DNA of 64,000 nucleotides from Diphasiastrum complanatum (Eukaryota > Streptophyta > Lycopodiopsida > Lycopodiales > Lycopodiaceae), in NCBI GenBank assembly GCA_029204225.1, contig CM055113.1, positions 18,507,746-18,571,745 on the forward strand, written 5' to 3'. This document shows positions 47,517-59,445 of the stretch, piece by piece (positions within the stretch are counted from its first letter, which is position 1; each line of letters opens with the position of its first letter). The position numbers and the translations under genes are program-made. The notes under the pieces were generated by a model. That model did no database searches and was not told the origin of the DNA. It saw only the letters and a list, made by a program, of their open reading frames with translations.

Positions 47517-48983
47517 CAGCCATTACCACATAAGCGCAAGATTGTCAAATGCAAATGGGTCTTCAAGCTCAAATACGGACCAAACGGGAATGTGTCGAAA
47601 TACAAGGCAAGACTAAGAGCGAAGGGTTTCTCTCAGAGATACGATATTGACTATTCTGAAACCTTCTCTCCTGTCGTCAAACATTCGTTCCTACGTCTGT
47701 TATTTGCATATGCAGCAGCTTATGACCTCAGGATCCACATTGTGGACGAGAAGACAACCTTCAGATTAGACGAAGAGGTCTACATGGATCAACCCCCAGG
47801 ATTCATCTCAAATTCACTTCCTGACTATGTACGTAGAATGCATAGAAGCATCTACGGTCTGAAGTAGCCAGCCTGACAATGGTACAAGAAGAAAGATCAA
47901 GCCTTGAAATCATTAGGATTCAAGCCTCTATTGGCTGACTCCAATGTGTATGTCATAATTACAGATGGGCAGATCATCATAGTGGATGTATATGTGGACG
48001 ACACTCTGATTCTTTGCAGGAGTGAGCAGCTAATTTGAAGACAGACATCTCGAAACATTTCGAGATAGTGGATCTGGGAGAAGCCAGGTGTTACCTAGGC
48101 TTACAAATCGAAAGAGACTGTGAGGGAGGTAAGTTATACCTTCACCAGTCCAGATACACCCAGAAGATCCTAGAGGACTTTGGGATGCTGAACTGCAAAG
48201 GAGCGAACACTCCAATGCTCGTAGGGACGGTGCTAACGAATGATGACTGTCCAAGGACTGAGACAGAGAGAGAACATATGCAGCTCACATCTTACAAGAA
48301 GCTGATAGCATCACTGATGTACCTTGCAGACAACACACGTCCTGATATTGCTTATGCAGTGTTTATGATGAGCCAATTTTGCACGAATCCAGGCTCGACA
48401 CATTGGAAGATTGCAAAACAAATTTTGTAGTATCTTCAATGAACGAGGGATTATGGCTTGTGTTATTGTCATGGTACAGGTCTCTGGATACTTTTTATAG
48501 CGATGCTAGCTGGGCATCTCTCAAGGACGATTGTAAAAGCATCTCAGGAGGATGCACCATCGCATCAGGAGCAGCAATTCTCTTGGTCAGCAAGAAGCAG
48601 ACCATTGTAGCCCAGTCATCCCGCGAAGCAGAGAATGTAGTAGCAACAAAGATGGCCAACAAATAAATTTGGCTAAGGCAGTTCCTGGACGAATTGGACA
48701 AAACAAGGAACGAGCCACTGGTCTTGCAGATGGACAACACCTCTGCAATACACCTGACGAAAGATCCCATGTTCCATTCTAGAACGAAACACATTGCGAT
48801 CAAGTATCACCTGATCAGGGATCTAATTGAAAAGAAGATGATGCAGACCACCTTCATAGGAACGAAAGATATGGCTACTGACATCTTCACTAAAGCTCTG
48901 GACAAAGGACTCTTTGAGAGGCAAAGGAGCAGTCTCGGGATTGTAAAGCTATCATGCTTTGAGAGGGAGTTGAAAAAACAAAA
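47517..48983 (+). pseudogene. Copia C reverse transcriptase-RNase H
   Basis: Begins LPHKRKIVKCKWVFKLKYG and continues KGFSQRYDIDYSETFSPVV, FISNSLPDYVRRMHRSIYGL, a stop, and DVYVDDTLILC with intact YVDD. The stretch around HGE before LDEEVYMDQPP is deleted (about 47760). RNase H shows SDASWASLKDD, AQSSREAENVV (the usual CEAEY is changed) and QMDNTSAIHLTKDP. Several stops (47865, 48428, 48664) break it. The frame ends at ERELKKQ just before the LTR. Confidence 0.92.
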
Positions 48984-50026
48984 TATTTCTGATTACAAAG
49001 TCTTGCTAGCTTTCAGCCCTCAACCTGACGAAGATGTTCACGAACTCGAATATCTAGAGACACGAGACACAAAGTGTTTCGCAAACACGAAATCAAAGAG
49101 AACGAAGATAAACTGTTTGCGAACATAAAAGTCAAAGGAGACGATCACAAACGGTTCGCAAACATGAGAGATCCACAAACGAGATTCCTTTGTGGTCCAG
49201 TACGAGAGAAAGGCAGATGAGGTAAACAAAACCAACGGTGGAAACGAAATCCGTTTTGCCCTTACGCTCAAAAGAGTACAAGCTAAGATCACACAAGTAT
49301 CCAGAAATACAGAGATCTGATCTGGTGGCACGACATCAGCAGATACTACCTAGGTCACGGCTAATCTGCCACTCTTGTAGTTCCCTGATTAGTTGTAGAT
49401 GTTCAATCACTCTAATCTTAGGTTTACATAGAGAGACTATACTTACTAGATGATACTTGACATATATCAGAACAAAATACACGGTGTGTAATATACAAAA
49501 GTTTGATGCTAGTAAGCAATCAAGACGATATACAGAATACATGTCCGCTTGCGCGCAAAGACAATTCTGTCTAGGATTAGAAGATCCAGCTGTCCGCTAG
49601 TGAAGTGAGACTACTACTCGTGAGAGAACCGTGTTTCTTTCATGCCAACGCATTGTGTGGATTTCCATGCAGTGCTTGAAAAAATTCAGAGAAAATTAAT
49701 ATAGATTATTTTCTTGTTGTGTCTGATCTTGAATGTTGAATGCTTATGTTGATATTTCATATGTCTGAGTTTTCTTGTTCATTTGAATTCCGCAATTTGG
49801 TTGAAACTAAGTCGAATGTTGCATTAATTTTATGAACGTAGATCAGTAGTGACTGATTACACTCTGGAGGATTGTAGGAGCGATTCAGCTGGCAGTGTCC
49901 AGCGATCGCATCTGAACTCCATCCGAGCTAAAGAGAGTTGTGATTGATTCGCCTTCACGAAAGTTTCGCGAATTCGACGAATTTCTCATCAGTCAATCAC
50001 CTTTTCTTCTCATTAGTGGTATTAGA
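48984..50026 (+). repeat. LTR of copia C, about 1.04 kb
   Basis: Starts just after GAGTTGAAAAAACAAAA with TATTTCTGATTAC (the usual TG is TA here) and ends CTCATTAG before the primer site. Homologous throughout to 21451-22388 in the other orientation, including the 3' part with GATTCAGCTGGCAGTGTCC. Confidence 0.85.
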
Positions 50027-50038
50027 GCCGATTATCCT
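50027..50038 (+). promoter_or_regulatory. Primer binding site of copia C
   Basis: TGGTATTAGAGC adjoining the LTR end, complementary to initiator tRNA-Met with one transition. Confidence 0.85.
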
Positions 50039-50133
50039 ATCAAATTCTGACATAGCCAAAAGAAACTATCAGATCCAGGAGGCCAAGCATTCAGACAATC
50101 AACCATCAACAAGGAAACAGACTTCAAGAAGCA

Positions 50134-50545
50134 ATGGCTTCAATCAGCAACATGCAAAGCAAGATCTGCATGATACTTGATTCTTCAGGATCTAACTTTC
50201 TAGCTTGGAAAGTTAAGACATCTTTGATACTCAAGGGTGAAGGACTCTTTCCCTGGGTAGATGGCACAGAAGAAATGCCTACAACAACAAACAAGGAGCT
50301 ATGCGAATGGAGGGAGAAAAATGACAAGGCAGTAGCTGCTGTTATCATCTTCCATCAAAGATAGTCTCACACTTGACCTGGCTACACTCTCCAAAGCTAA
50401 GGAGATGTGGGATGCATTGCTCACCAGATTTCAAACAAAATCAAGAAGTTAGATCGTGATGCTGGAAGATCAGCTGACGAATTTGCAGTGGGATGGAAAA
50501 GACCTCACCTCTTTCATAAGAAAGATGAAGGATCAGATCTTTGAT
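50134..50545 (+). pseudogene. Copia C gag N-terminal part
   Basis: Starts MASISNMQSKICMILDSSGS and continues NFLAWKVKTSLILKGEGLF, LCEWREKNDKAVA, a frameshift near 50340, LATLSKAKEMWDALLTRFQ and MLEDQLTNLQWDGKDLTSF. This is the UBN2/DUF4219-type copia gag; it supplies the N-terminus that copy A lacks. After KMKDQIFD the sequence no longer resembles the family. Confidence 0.88.
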
Positions 50546-50559
50546 AATTCTTCTTTGAC

Positions 50560-52010
50560 ACATGTCTCTATATTCAACACCACCCTCCAACCTTTCATCC
50601 CTCGAAAAATCCATCCTCACACCCACTTCTACCACTGCCGCTCCTCTCACACCACCTGCACAGGCTGCTGAGGGCGATAAACCATTGCCCGATGAAGCAT
50701 TTGTTCAAACAACATACACCAGATCTCCTCAGCGCGATGATCCTACATAGCTAGAGGATATGGCTGGGCCCAAAAAGCTTATTGAAGATGATGTGGCTGC
50801 AGATGTGCAAATAATTCCACCACCACAGTAGCCAAAACCCATACTGGCAGTTCCTATAGATCTGTACTCAGCGCACCAAATTTTGGGCACTTTTGTTTGG
50901 GAGGCGGTTGCAACCAAGAAAATAATGGACGTCCGAATGTCAAACTGGCAACAGACTATACATAGATGCGAGCAGAATTCACCAAACTCTACCAAGAACT
51001 GTAGTTAGCCAGTCAACATGAGCAAACACAAAAGGACAAGGTCCTTAAATTGCAGAAGCATAAGGATAGCCTCCATAACTACATCACAGGCCTCTCTAAG
51101 ATAGCCACGAACGTCTCAATCAAAGTCCACGAGCTCCAACAGCAAGCAACACAAAGGCTAGCCCCCCTTCAGAGGCACAACTACAAATTTACAAAACAAA
51201 GAATATGCATCTGGGAGCGGAGGTGCAAGCACTCCAAGCATAGAAAGTCGCATGGTTAGCCCAACCAATACCTACAAATAGACCAGTTACCCAAGCGGAA
51301 ATGAATCTCTACAGGTAGTAGGTGCAGTTCTACACTCGAACCCTGAACAACTACTAGGCCGAATTCGACAAATATCACGCGAGTCCCAACCAAGAGCTCA
51401 GCCAAACAAAGAGCACACTCAAGGCATGCCAAATCTCATGGCACAGAAATCTCAACCGACCCTAGTGGTGATTCCAAGGCCACCCACTTATGATGTTGCG
51501 CAGGCTAGTCAGAGCCAAGATCAAGGACAAGCAATGATGGAGTCCGATACACAAGACCAAGGGCAAGATACAGGCCCCAATAATACGCAAACCGCCAATC
51601 AAAGCCAAGCTGCCAGCCGCGCATTTAGAAGGCCAAAATTGGTAGAGGACGAAATCAACGCCTACTTGGTCCAGTATCCCTATGAAAGCTCATGCGATGG
51701 TAGCTCCCAATCACAATTAAAGGAGTCAAAGGCAATGAGCTCATCTTCATTTTAGCCTTGGCCCCTCAATTGGAATGGTGCCAGAAGCTGTTCAAATGCA
51801 ATCTTGCAGCCATCAGGACGTACTTCACGAGTCCACGACAACTACAGGTCAATGCCCATTACATTCCCTACCCACGCAGATCAAAATGGGTGGAATGCGG
51901 CACCCCAATGGACCAAATCACCATCGAGATGCTGAATTGGCCATGCATTTATTTTGAGTATAGCTCGAAGACAGACGTAGACACCAAGCGGACTCTAGTC
52001 CAGTTTTAAA
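50560..52010 (+). pseudogene. Unidentified coiled-coil protein relic
   Basis: Plus-strand frames hold VWEAVATKKIMDVRMSNWQQ, KHKDSLHNYITGLSKIATNV, SIKVHELQQQATQRLAPL, a Gln/Asp-rich stretch around 51430-51755, and CQKLFKCNLAAIRTYFTSP with WVECGTPMDQITIEMLNWPC. Stops and frame changes are frequent. Heptad-like spacing and Q-rich character suggest a coiled-coil structural protein, such as a gag of a divergent retroelement, but I recognise no family. Confidence 0.4.
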
Positions 52011-52435
52011 AAGAATATGTCAACTGTTTAGTATACTTGCTAATGCTATTGTGTGCTTGCTTTTGCTTTCTAGTTTCCATGTTTTTGGTTTCATTAGTTA
52101 ATGTTTCTCCATTAGCATGCACAATGAGCAAATGAGCAAACATCCACTCTCACTCTCATTCTCTACTTCTTACTTCTATCTACCTATCTCTCTCCCTCTC
52201 TTTCACTCCAAATCACGATGTGTGTGTGGTTAGTGTAGGAAGGGATAGTGTTAAAGTGGAGTAGTGCTAGGAAAAAGAGTAGAAAGCATCTAAATCTAGC
52301 AACTTGGCATATTTAGGTTCCTATATAGTGTTCCAACCCTTTTTGACAGGTGGAGGACTGCTCACCATCAAATTTACACACCCTATAGAGCTAATCTCGA
52401 CTCTAGGATCTGAATTTAGTGGAGATTTTCCCTTG
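52011..52435. other. Low-complexity junction
   Basis: C/T-rich tract (CTCTCACTCTCATTCTCTAC and similar) near 52140-52210; no gene. Separates the relic above from copia D. Confidence 0.4.
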
Positions 52436-52439
52436 TGGT

Positions 52440-54435
52440 CAAAGAACTAGTTTTCAACAAAAATGACATCTCTACTACTGAATGCTTTCTAGGTGTCCAG
52501 ATTGTAGAGCTTGTATGCCTTGTGATCTGGGAAATAGCCTATGAAGATCAATTTTCTGCTAGTGTCGTCCAGTTTCTTTCTTAGATCAGCAAGGATCTGA
52601 GAGTAGGCTATGCTTCCAAACACTTGATTATGCTTGAGTGATGATTTCGGTCATGTCCATACCTCATAAGGTATTTTGCCATTCAGGGCCTTTGTGATGG
52701 ATCGATTCTAGAGGTAGGCAGCTATGGTGACAACTTCTTCGGAAGATTCTTCGAAAGAGATGCATGGGCCATCATGCTCTTGGCACTTTCGATGAGTGTC
52801 TAATTCTTTCTTTCAGCTACACCATTGGACTGAGGTGAGTAGCTCGTTGTGTATTGTGATGTATTTTGTTTGCCTTGTAGAACTCCTTGAATTTGGTGGA
52901 GATGAATTCTCCCCCTCCATCAATGCATAGAGCCTTGATCTTTCTCTGGGTCTGATTTTTAGTAGATGCCTTGAACTGTTTGAAGAACTTAAATGCTTCA
53001 GATGTGTTCTTTAATAAGTAGGTGACAGTTCTTCCAGAGAAATCATCAATAAAGGTTAAAAAATAAATGGCTCCCCCTGTGGAAGCAGTCTGCATAGGGC
53101 CACAAATGTCACTATGTACAAGATCTAGCAAACCTTTTGAAGAATGGACTGAATCTGAAATGAATGGACTTCTAGCATGCTTGTTGATAATGCAGCTTTC
53201 ACAAGGAAAAGTCAATTTGCTGATGGAAGGAAGATCTTGTACTTAATTATGATTCGACATTTGTTGAATACTATTGAAATTTAAATGACCTAATCTGAAA
53301 TACCATAGCATATCAATTGATTTTTTCAGAAGTCAAAGTATAAAGAGCTTGACTATTTGTAGAATAAGAGTGCCTGAGTTTTACAAGTAGCCACACCTTC
53401 TACCAAAAGTTAAAACTTTCCTGGATTCATTAATAATAGTGCAACCCTGTCTATCGAATTTGGCCCTATGACCAAAATCAGTGATTATGCTTTTTGAAAG
53501 CAGATTTTAAGTAAGATTTGGAATGCGAAGAACATTGGAAAAAAAACTTTACATCACCTTTCTAAAATTCGATCATGACTGTTCCTTCACCTGAGTTGTC
53601 TCCTAGTTGCACAACTCTAGAATGGGTGTATGATTTGTAGCCATGGAACCAATCTCAATGGTGAGTCATGTGCTATGTTGCACCCAAGTCCAAATACCAG
53701 GAATCGATATCTTGTTGTTCTTCAACTTTGGTCATGAAGACAACTTCATCTTTCTCTTGTTTCTGGATCGAGTAACTGGTAGTAGTAGCATTTGCTTGTT
53801 GTTGGAACTGTTGCTTCTTTTCGTTGTTGTATTTCAATGTTCTGCAATCCGTGATAAGATGATCAGTCCTCTTACAGTATTTATAGAATAGATTCTATCT
53901 TGGTTGGAATGATGAAGACTCTTAAGTTGACGTTGTATTTGTTACAGGCTACATGTTGCTCCTTATGTCAGGATAATCTAACTGTGTAGATCTCTTGGAT
54001 CTGAAATTCTAATTTTTCTTTGAATATAGAGCTTGAGGATCCGATTCTGAGCCGGAGGAGGATGCATTTTTTCTAATCTCCTCTTGTAGTAGCATCGAGA
54101 TTACTTTTGATAGAGTGAGATGCTCCTGGGTTGAAATAGCCATAACCCAGATTTGATAAGCTTCAAGTAGACTCGATAATAGCGTCATCACTACATCAAA
54201 ATCTTCAATGACTGAGCCGGTTGCAGTTGTCTGCTCCATAAGATTTTTGAAAGTGTTGAGATGGCTTGAAACACTATCTACATTAGACATTCTCAGTGTG
54301 AAGAACTTCTATCTCAAATGAAATTTAGAGGTGATGTCCCATGCATCCTTAAACAGCTCATATATGACTGATTTGAGAGTCTTCGATATTCAGAGTGATC
54401 ATGACAAATGCCTTGCCATCTCTCAATCTCCATTT
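52440..54435 (-). pseudogene. Copia D gag-protease-integrase
   Basis: Minus strand: gag LRMSNVDSVSSHLNTFKNLM and VISMLLQEEIRKNASSS, a single-type zinc knuckle region (YCKRTDHLITDC, first Cys degenerate), protease WYLDLGAT followed by a stop and HMTHH (normal DSGATQHMT), pre-integrase MLWYFRLGHLNFNSIQQMS, integrase CESCIINKHARSPF, HSDICGP, FLTFIDDFSGRTVTYLL and CIDGGGEFISTKFKEFY. Catalytic Asp residues of integrase appear present, but many stops break the frame. A lineage distinct from A/B/C, E and G. RT and LTRs not found. Confidence 0.9.
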
Positions 54436-54439
54436 AATT

Positions 54440-57150
54440 ACTCGCTAAAAATAGATTACCAGATTGAGCAACAGGAAAGTCAGACAGAATGAAAATAAGC
54501 ATAGCAATATTGACACAAATATGAACGCAAAACAAAAGAGTTGTTATCAGATTAAGTATAGCAAAATATACATGTCAATAATGCGGTAGAGCACAAGACA
54601 ATAGCGGACGAAACCGCGTGCTCTACAAAGCTAATTCAATCTATAAAAGGGATGAACCTATTACTGACAATAAAGAATATATGTGCAAGGCATCTACTTC
54701 GTCTATCTCTGATAAGCTTCTGATGCTATATCTTACACACACACTTGTTTTTGGTCAACTTAATCAGTTGAATATGCAAGTGATATTCAATATATATACA
54801 CAATGTTACAGGTGTGCAGATGAAAAAAGTACAAAGTGGATGTGTTGTCTGTTGGAGATCGTGAGTGGCTGCAGTCGTTGTCAAGTTTGTTAGTGTAGTT
54901 GCATGGGGTGAGCATGGACAGGACGTGAAGTCAGTCTTTGTTGAAGTGAACGTTGGTGAAGATGCAAAAAATGCGTCGCTTTGACGAAATGCCTTAGAAT
55001 TTGATTTACAGGGTGCCTTCGCTTTTCGCTTGTCACAAAACACATGTAAAACCACAATGTTGCATTTTTTTTGCCTTTTCTTCGCCTGTGAGAATTTACA
55101 TGTAAATATGCAGACTGTGCGACAACGTGAGTAAAAATGCAGCATGAATGGAGGCAGATTAAAATGGGATTTAGGAGAGTAGAGGAGATAAATCCAACAC
55201 AAGGTACTCTTCAAGTAACCTTGCTGACAATAGTTTTGCCATCGTTTAGGGGGATTGTAACAATGCCAGTGATACTCACTGGAAACTCATTTGTTGCATT
55301 CATCATACCTGCCACTCATCCAACTAGGTTTGTGGATTAGGTTATAGTCCTTGCCACTTGGTTTTAATGAAAAGTTTAAGTCCTAGGTAGGCCTTAGATA
55401 GTCCTACTTTGAATGCCTAACTAATGTGTGTGATCACTTTGCTACTTCAATCTCAACTAGAGAAAAAACTCCATATTGTGAAGATTTGAGTGGCAATATA
55501 TTGTGAAGATATGAGTGACAAACGAGGACTTTAGGGTTGATAGTTTACATCAAAGAACTTTTATAGAGCACAAAAAAATAGTGGACAAGTCTCTTGTATC
55601 CAAAAGACATCTTTCACACTGAGGACAACAAATATGAACATTTGTGGATGATAGAGGAGGACTATTATTTGTGGTTGTTTTGATCGATAGATTGTTTTCC
55701 TACTAGGTGACTATTAATTCCCCATCCCATTCTCTACACAAGTCTTGTTGCGATGTTGGAATAACGATAGGACAATCTCCATGCAAATTCTGTTAGATTT
55801 TTAGAATAATGGCAAGTTGGCAAGTGCTATTTGTTTTGTCATTATAGAAACTCTCAAGCGATTATTAAAACTTGAGCTAGAAGCCACTACAAACAAGGAA
55901 GCCAAGCTAGTCAAGAAAGCCAATCCCTTATTTCAATGCTTAGTAATATATCAATAAAACAATCATCCCATGGAAAGTCACCTATGAAAGATGAGATTCT
56001 GTCTTTAGTTGACAATGTGACCAAACAAAATAAGATTAGGCCAATGATCTTAGGTCAACAATTTGAAGAATAAGCATAAACAACATTGACATGATCAACT
56101 ATAATAGTAGATTTTAAGAACATTAGTGTAGAAAGATAACTTTAAGAAGTAACATGTGGAAACTAACTGAACACATATAAGCAGAGGATGTAAAACAAAA
56201 AACAATGATATAAACAAATATATAGACTTGTCGTTAGTATGTGCATGTAGAGTTTAGAGAAGTGATTTCATAGTCGATATTTCCACAGTTTTCAAAACAT
56301 TCTGTTGTCTGTTGAAAACCCGTGTTACAAACTAGTTGTAGTCCTAAGCCATGTTACTATTCGAAAAGCTATTAAATAAATTTTGTGATACAGATGACAA
56401 TTTTAATGCTCTAGAACAATGATATAACACCACCTTAAGTGAGCCAAAAAAACAAAAATAAGGTGTTGAAGAATTGGGGGTGATAATACTTTTTATAACT
56501 TTTGGATTAAATGGGGTTGAATTCATTAGAGGAATAAACCATTATCTTGATTGTAATCTCACCATAATTGGAGAATTTGAAGCAAAATAGTAAAAATTAA
56601 GGTGTTCATATTGCTATTTGAAAGGACTTTGAGAGCCAAATATATCAATGTAAATTTGTCGTCTAAAAAATGCTATCTATTTGTGTATACAAATGCACAC
56701 CATGCCATATATTCCACAAGTATCAAATAAATGCCAAAATAGCATTAGTCATGTGGGCTCCGAGGTGAAAAATGTATCCCAAGCTAGTATAGTCAGTGTA
56801 AACCCAAATCGAAAGATGTTTGTATTTTGTTGCATTTATTAGCTAAAAAAAATTGAGCTTTTTTAAAATGCAAACTACACAATTTTTCAACAAGTGTATA
56901 ATTATCATAGGCAAAGGCATAAAAATCTGAAAGATATACACGTTAACGACATTCAAAGCAGATGACAGAGTACCAATGGCATAGTCAAAGTTCTACTCAC
57001 TATCATCAACTGCACAAACACTGGGGGACTTGAGCGTCGGACACAAGTACGAACCCAAGTATCGTTGGAGCGAAAAACAACAAAAATGAAAAGTATGAAA
57101 TTTTAAAGTAATTCTCATAGGACCCAACGAGCAAACCAACGGCTTGTACC
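54440..57150. other. AT-rich, no gene recognised
   Basis: No reading frame with a recognisable motif. A 162-codon minus-strand frame (55214-54726) is Cys/Thr/Phe-rich without known signature. No clear repeats. Confidence 0.4.
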
Positions 57151-57491
57151 TAATGCCTAATGCCTAGGTCCTGGGCTCAACGTCCATACATGAATCCCTA
57201 ACCCTCAAGTTCATTTGCTTCATTGAAGTTTTTGTGCTTGTGCTTGCTCTCGATAGGCTACAGTGCTCTCCACGGTTTAGGGTTGTTCTCCACAGCCTTC
57301 GGTGCTCTCAACGGTATCTGATTGCCCTCCACAGTCTACAGTGCACTTCAGGTAATGATTCTCATCCTGTCTGAACAAAGTTGCATTGCATTTTGAATTT
57401 ATTACAGACATTGTTGAGATCAGTATTTGTATTTTTTGTGTGCAAGATTGCTTACAAAAGTAAAGATATGATTGGAAGTATGCTAAAATCT

Positions 57492-57770
57492 ATCTTGCAC
57501 CGGCACATGATAGATTTCAACCAAAATATGCTCATTTTATGAGCTAGATTCTACCCTGTGCCAGCGCAGGATAGTTCTCAGTCATGAAACGAGCAAAGTT
57601 TGCTCATTTTGTATGCTTATGCAGAATAGATCTACACCTTGAAATGAACAAACTTTGCTCATTCTATGTGCTGGAATCAATCCTGCGCCGGCGCAGGATT
57701 ATTTCAGCCTTGAACGAGCAAAGGGTAGGATCTCAAATAAGCTGAAATCTATCATGCGCTGGCGTAGGAT
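57492..57770. repeat. Array of four 20-bp palindromes
   Basis: Copies at 57492-57511, 57553-57572, 57680-57699 and 57751-57770. The third is a perfect palindrome, ATCCTGCGCCGGCGCAGGAT; the others differ mostly by C-to-T or G-to-A changes at CpG sites. Between them lie GAGCAAAGTTTGCTC-like near-palindromes (about 57591, 57646). Start spacings are 61, 127 and 71 bp, suggesting a period of about 63 with one lost copy near 57616. Confidence 0.85.
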
Positions 57771-57833
57771 AGATATGAGCCCATTTGAGATTAGCCATAC
57801 CTTGAAAGTTTAGTCACTCCTTCTCCATCCGAT

Positions 57834-58226
57834 ATGAGACATACCAAACTTTTTATCAGGAAAAGAGATGCTCACAAAGTCCAAGATGAACCAAGGCGTT
57901 TGAGCCACATATTAACAAATGAAAAATGTCGAACCGCTAGGTCATGGATGCATGCTGTCACAACAACCACAGGTGGTCACGAACAAATTCTGAATGCAAC
58001 GGTCTCTCCACATAGTAGTCCTTCCCTTCACGTACATAGCCACCACAATAGTATTGAAAAAGAAGATGATCTTTGCATAGTTTTGAACAAACTCAGCTTA
58101 TTGTTTCAATGGTATAAGTGTCGCCTACTTTCCTTTCGTGTGAGAAAATGTCATAGGAATTTGAAAGCTTTCAGTATCCTGTATCTTCTTGTATACATAT
58201 ATCCAAAGGTTAGGAAAGGCGATTAG
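57834..58226 (+). CDS. Hypothetical protein, possible first coding exon
   Basis: ATG-initiated frame of 130 codons, MRHTKLFIRKRDAHKVQDEP onwards, Arg/Lys/His-rich at the start and His/Ser-rich near 58010-58050, turning hydrophobic toward the end, where an exon boundary may have been passed. It starts 64 bp after the palindrome array. A CTTCAG/GTAATG donor-like site at 57351 after a CTCTCCACGG-rich stretch could end an upstream non-coding exon. I do not recognise the protein. It could be the first exon of the gene relic at 59793-62530, or chance. Confidence 0.3.
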   Translation: MRHTKLFIRKRDAHKVQDEPRRLSHILTNEKCRTARSWMHAVTTTTGGHEQILNATVSPHSSPSLHVHSHHNSIEKEDDLCIVLNKLSLLFQWYKCRLLSFRVRKCHRNLKAFSILYLLVYIYPKVRKGD

Positions 58227-59044
58227 TAAAGAAATGCCTGATGTATTTTTCTTATAGACATCTGGTTATATTTTAGCTTTCTAGACATTATATTCTGACT
58301 TAATATTGCAATGATGCTAGATTTTGTGACTGTAATATATCTGTTAGTTAATTTGCAGTCCCATTAAGACAATGTCAAACTGCTGGCTATTTTCCTTCCA
58401 CGCCAAAGCTTCACAAGAACAGGCCCTATGATGAAAGACATTTCTGACCTGAGGGTGTTGCTGGAAAAAAGCTAAACTATGCCACATCTAGAAAACAACT
58501 CATAGATCCTTGCATAGCAGTATTGAAGCAAATCTGCATTTATTCTATGCATTGCACTGGAGCCTATGCTTTGATGCTGATGGAGTGAATATGGATGTCG
58601 TCACATATATTGGTGCTATATTGATGGGAAGTGATGCTGTAAGACTTTGCAGGTGGACTCAATAAAGTTAAAGACTACTCATCTACGTTGCTACGTCAGG
58701 TAGTTATGCTCAATACACCACCTCACAGAGAGGAAAATAATGAGAATAGGAAGCAAACTGATAATCATATATTCATCTCCAACTTAGATCAAAATATGAT
58801 AGAACAATATGCAGAATATTGGGCCCAGCAAAGCTGGTAACCCCAAGCATTATTTGCGCAGTGCTGTGCATAACCAATATGATTTTGAACTTGGTAACAA
58901 ATCAAATCATCTAGATCATGGATTTCCAATGGTTGAATGAGTTGAGTTTGAAAAGAATCCCTAGTAAAAATGTCGGATGCTGGATGTACACATGTATCCC
59001 CTTGTTTCACAGCCAGGTTTTCCTAGCAAAACAACTATCGGCTG

Positions 59045-59445
59045 CAAATTTTTTTGCAGCCAGTCATTGTAGGCACGCGACTGGCTACAAATGTTTTTTG
59101 TAGCAGCCAGCAACTGGCTGCAAAAGGTTCTCACTAGATATCAATTGTGATGATTTCTGTACATAAATGTTTGTTTTTGTGATTCATCATTGATGTATTT
59201 GGGTGAAAAAGCAGCCATTAAACAATTTGAAAGAGACAATTGGTGTATTAGTCTTAAAATCTCATGGACTATTTCCATATTGGTAATGGTATTGGATCTC
59301 GATTGGAGTTTTGATCGGATATGCATTTTTTTTCATGTCATATTCACTATGGCCTTGACCTATTTGAACCGTAAGTGGGATTTATAGACTATTCAAGTTT
59401 GCAGCTAGTCAACGTGATTGAATCGACTGGCTACAAAAAAATCTC
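59045..59445. mobile_element. MITE-like foldback element, about 400 bp
   Basis: Left 59045-59091 (ATTTTTTTGCAGCCAGTC, then ACTGGCTACAAA) and right 59397-59445 (TTTGCAGCTAGTC, then CGACTGGCTACAAAAAAATC) are inverted copies of about 45 bp. Internal palindromes of the same words lie at 59085-59125. No coding capacity. The TGGCTGCAAA/TGGCTACAAA theme suggests one small non-autonomous family; the target duplication is unclear. Confidence 0.7.

Larger units (their letters stand above)
47517..50560 (+). mobile_element. Copia C: RT-RNase H, LTR, primer site, gag in series
   Basis: Plus strand, same family as A and B. RT-RNase H (47517-48983) is followed by an LTR (48984-50026), a primer binding site and gag (50134-50545). 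An LTR with RNase H on one side and primer site plus gag on the other sits between two internal regions, as in a tandem pair. The left edge is fused in frame to lineage C1 at about 47516; the right edge is lost near 50550. Confidence 0.88.

Noticed and set aside
54726-55214. 162-codon Cys/Thr-rich minus-strand frame
   Set aside because: No known motif, no splice support, and composition follows the local AT-rich sequence.
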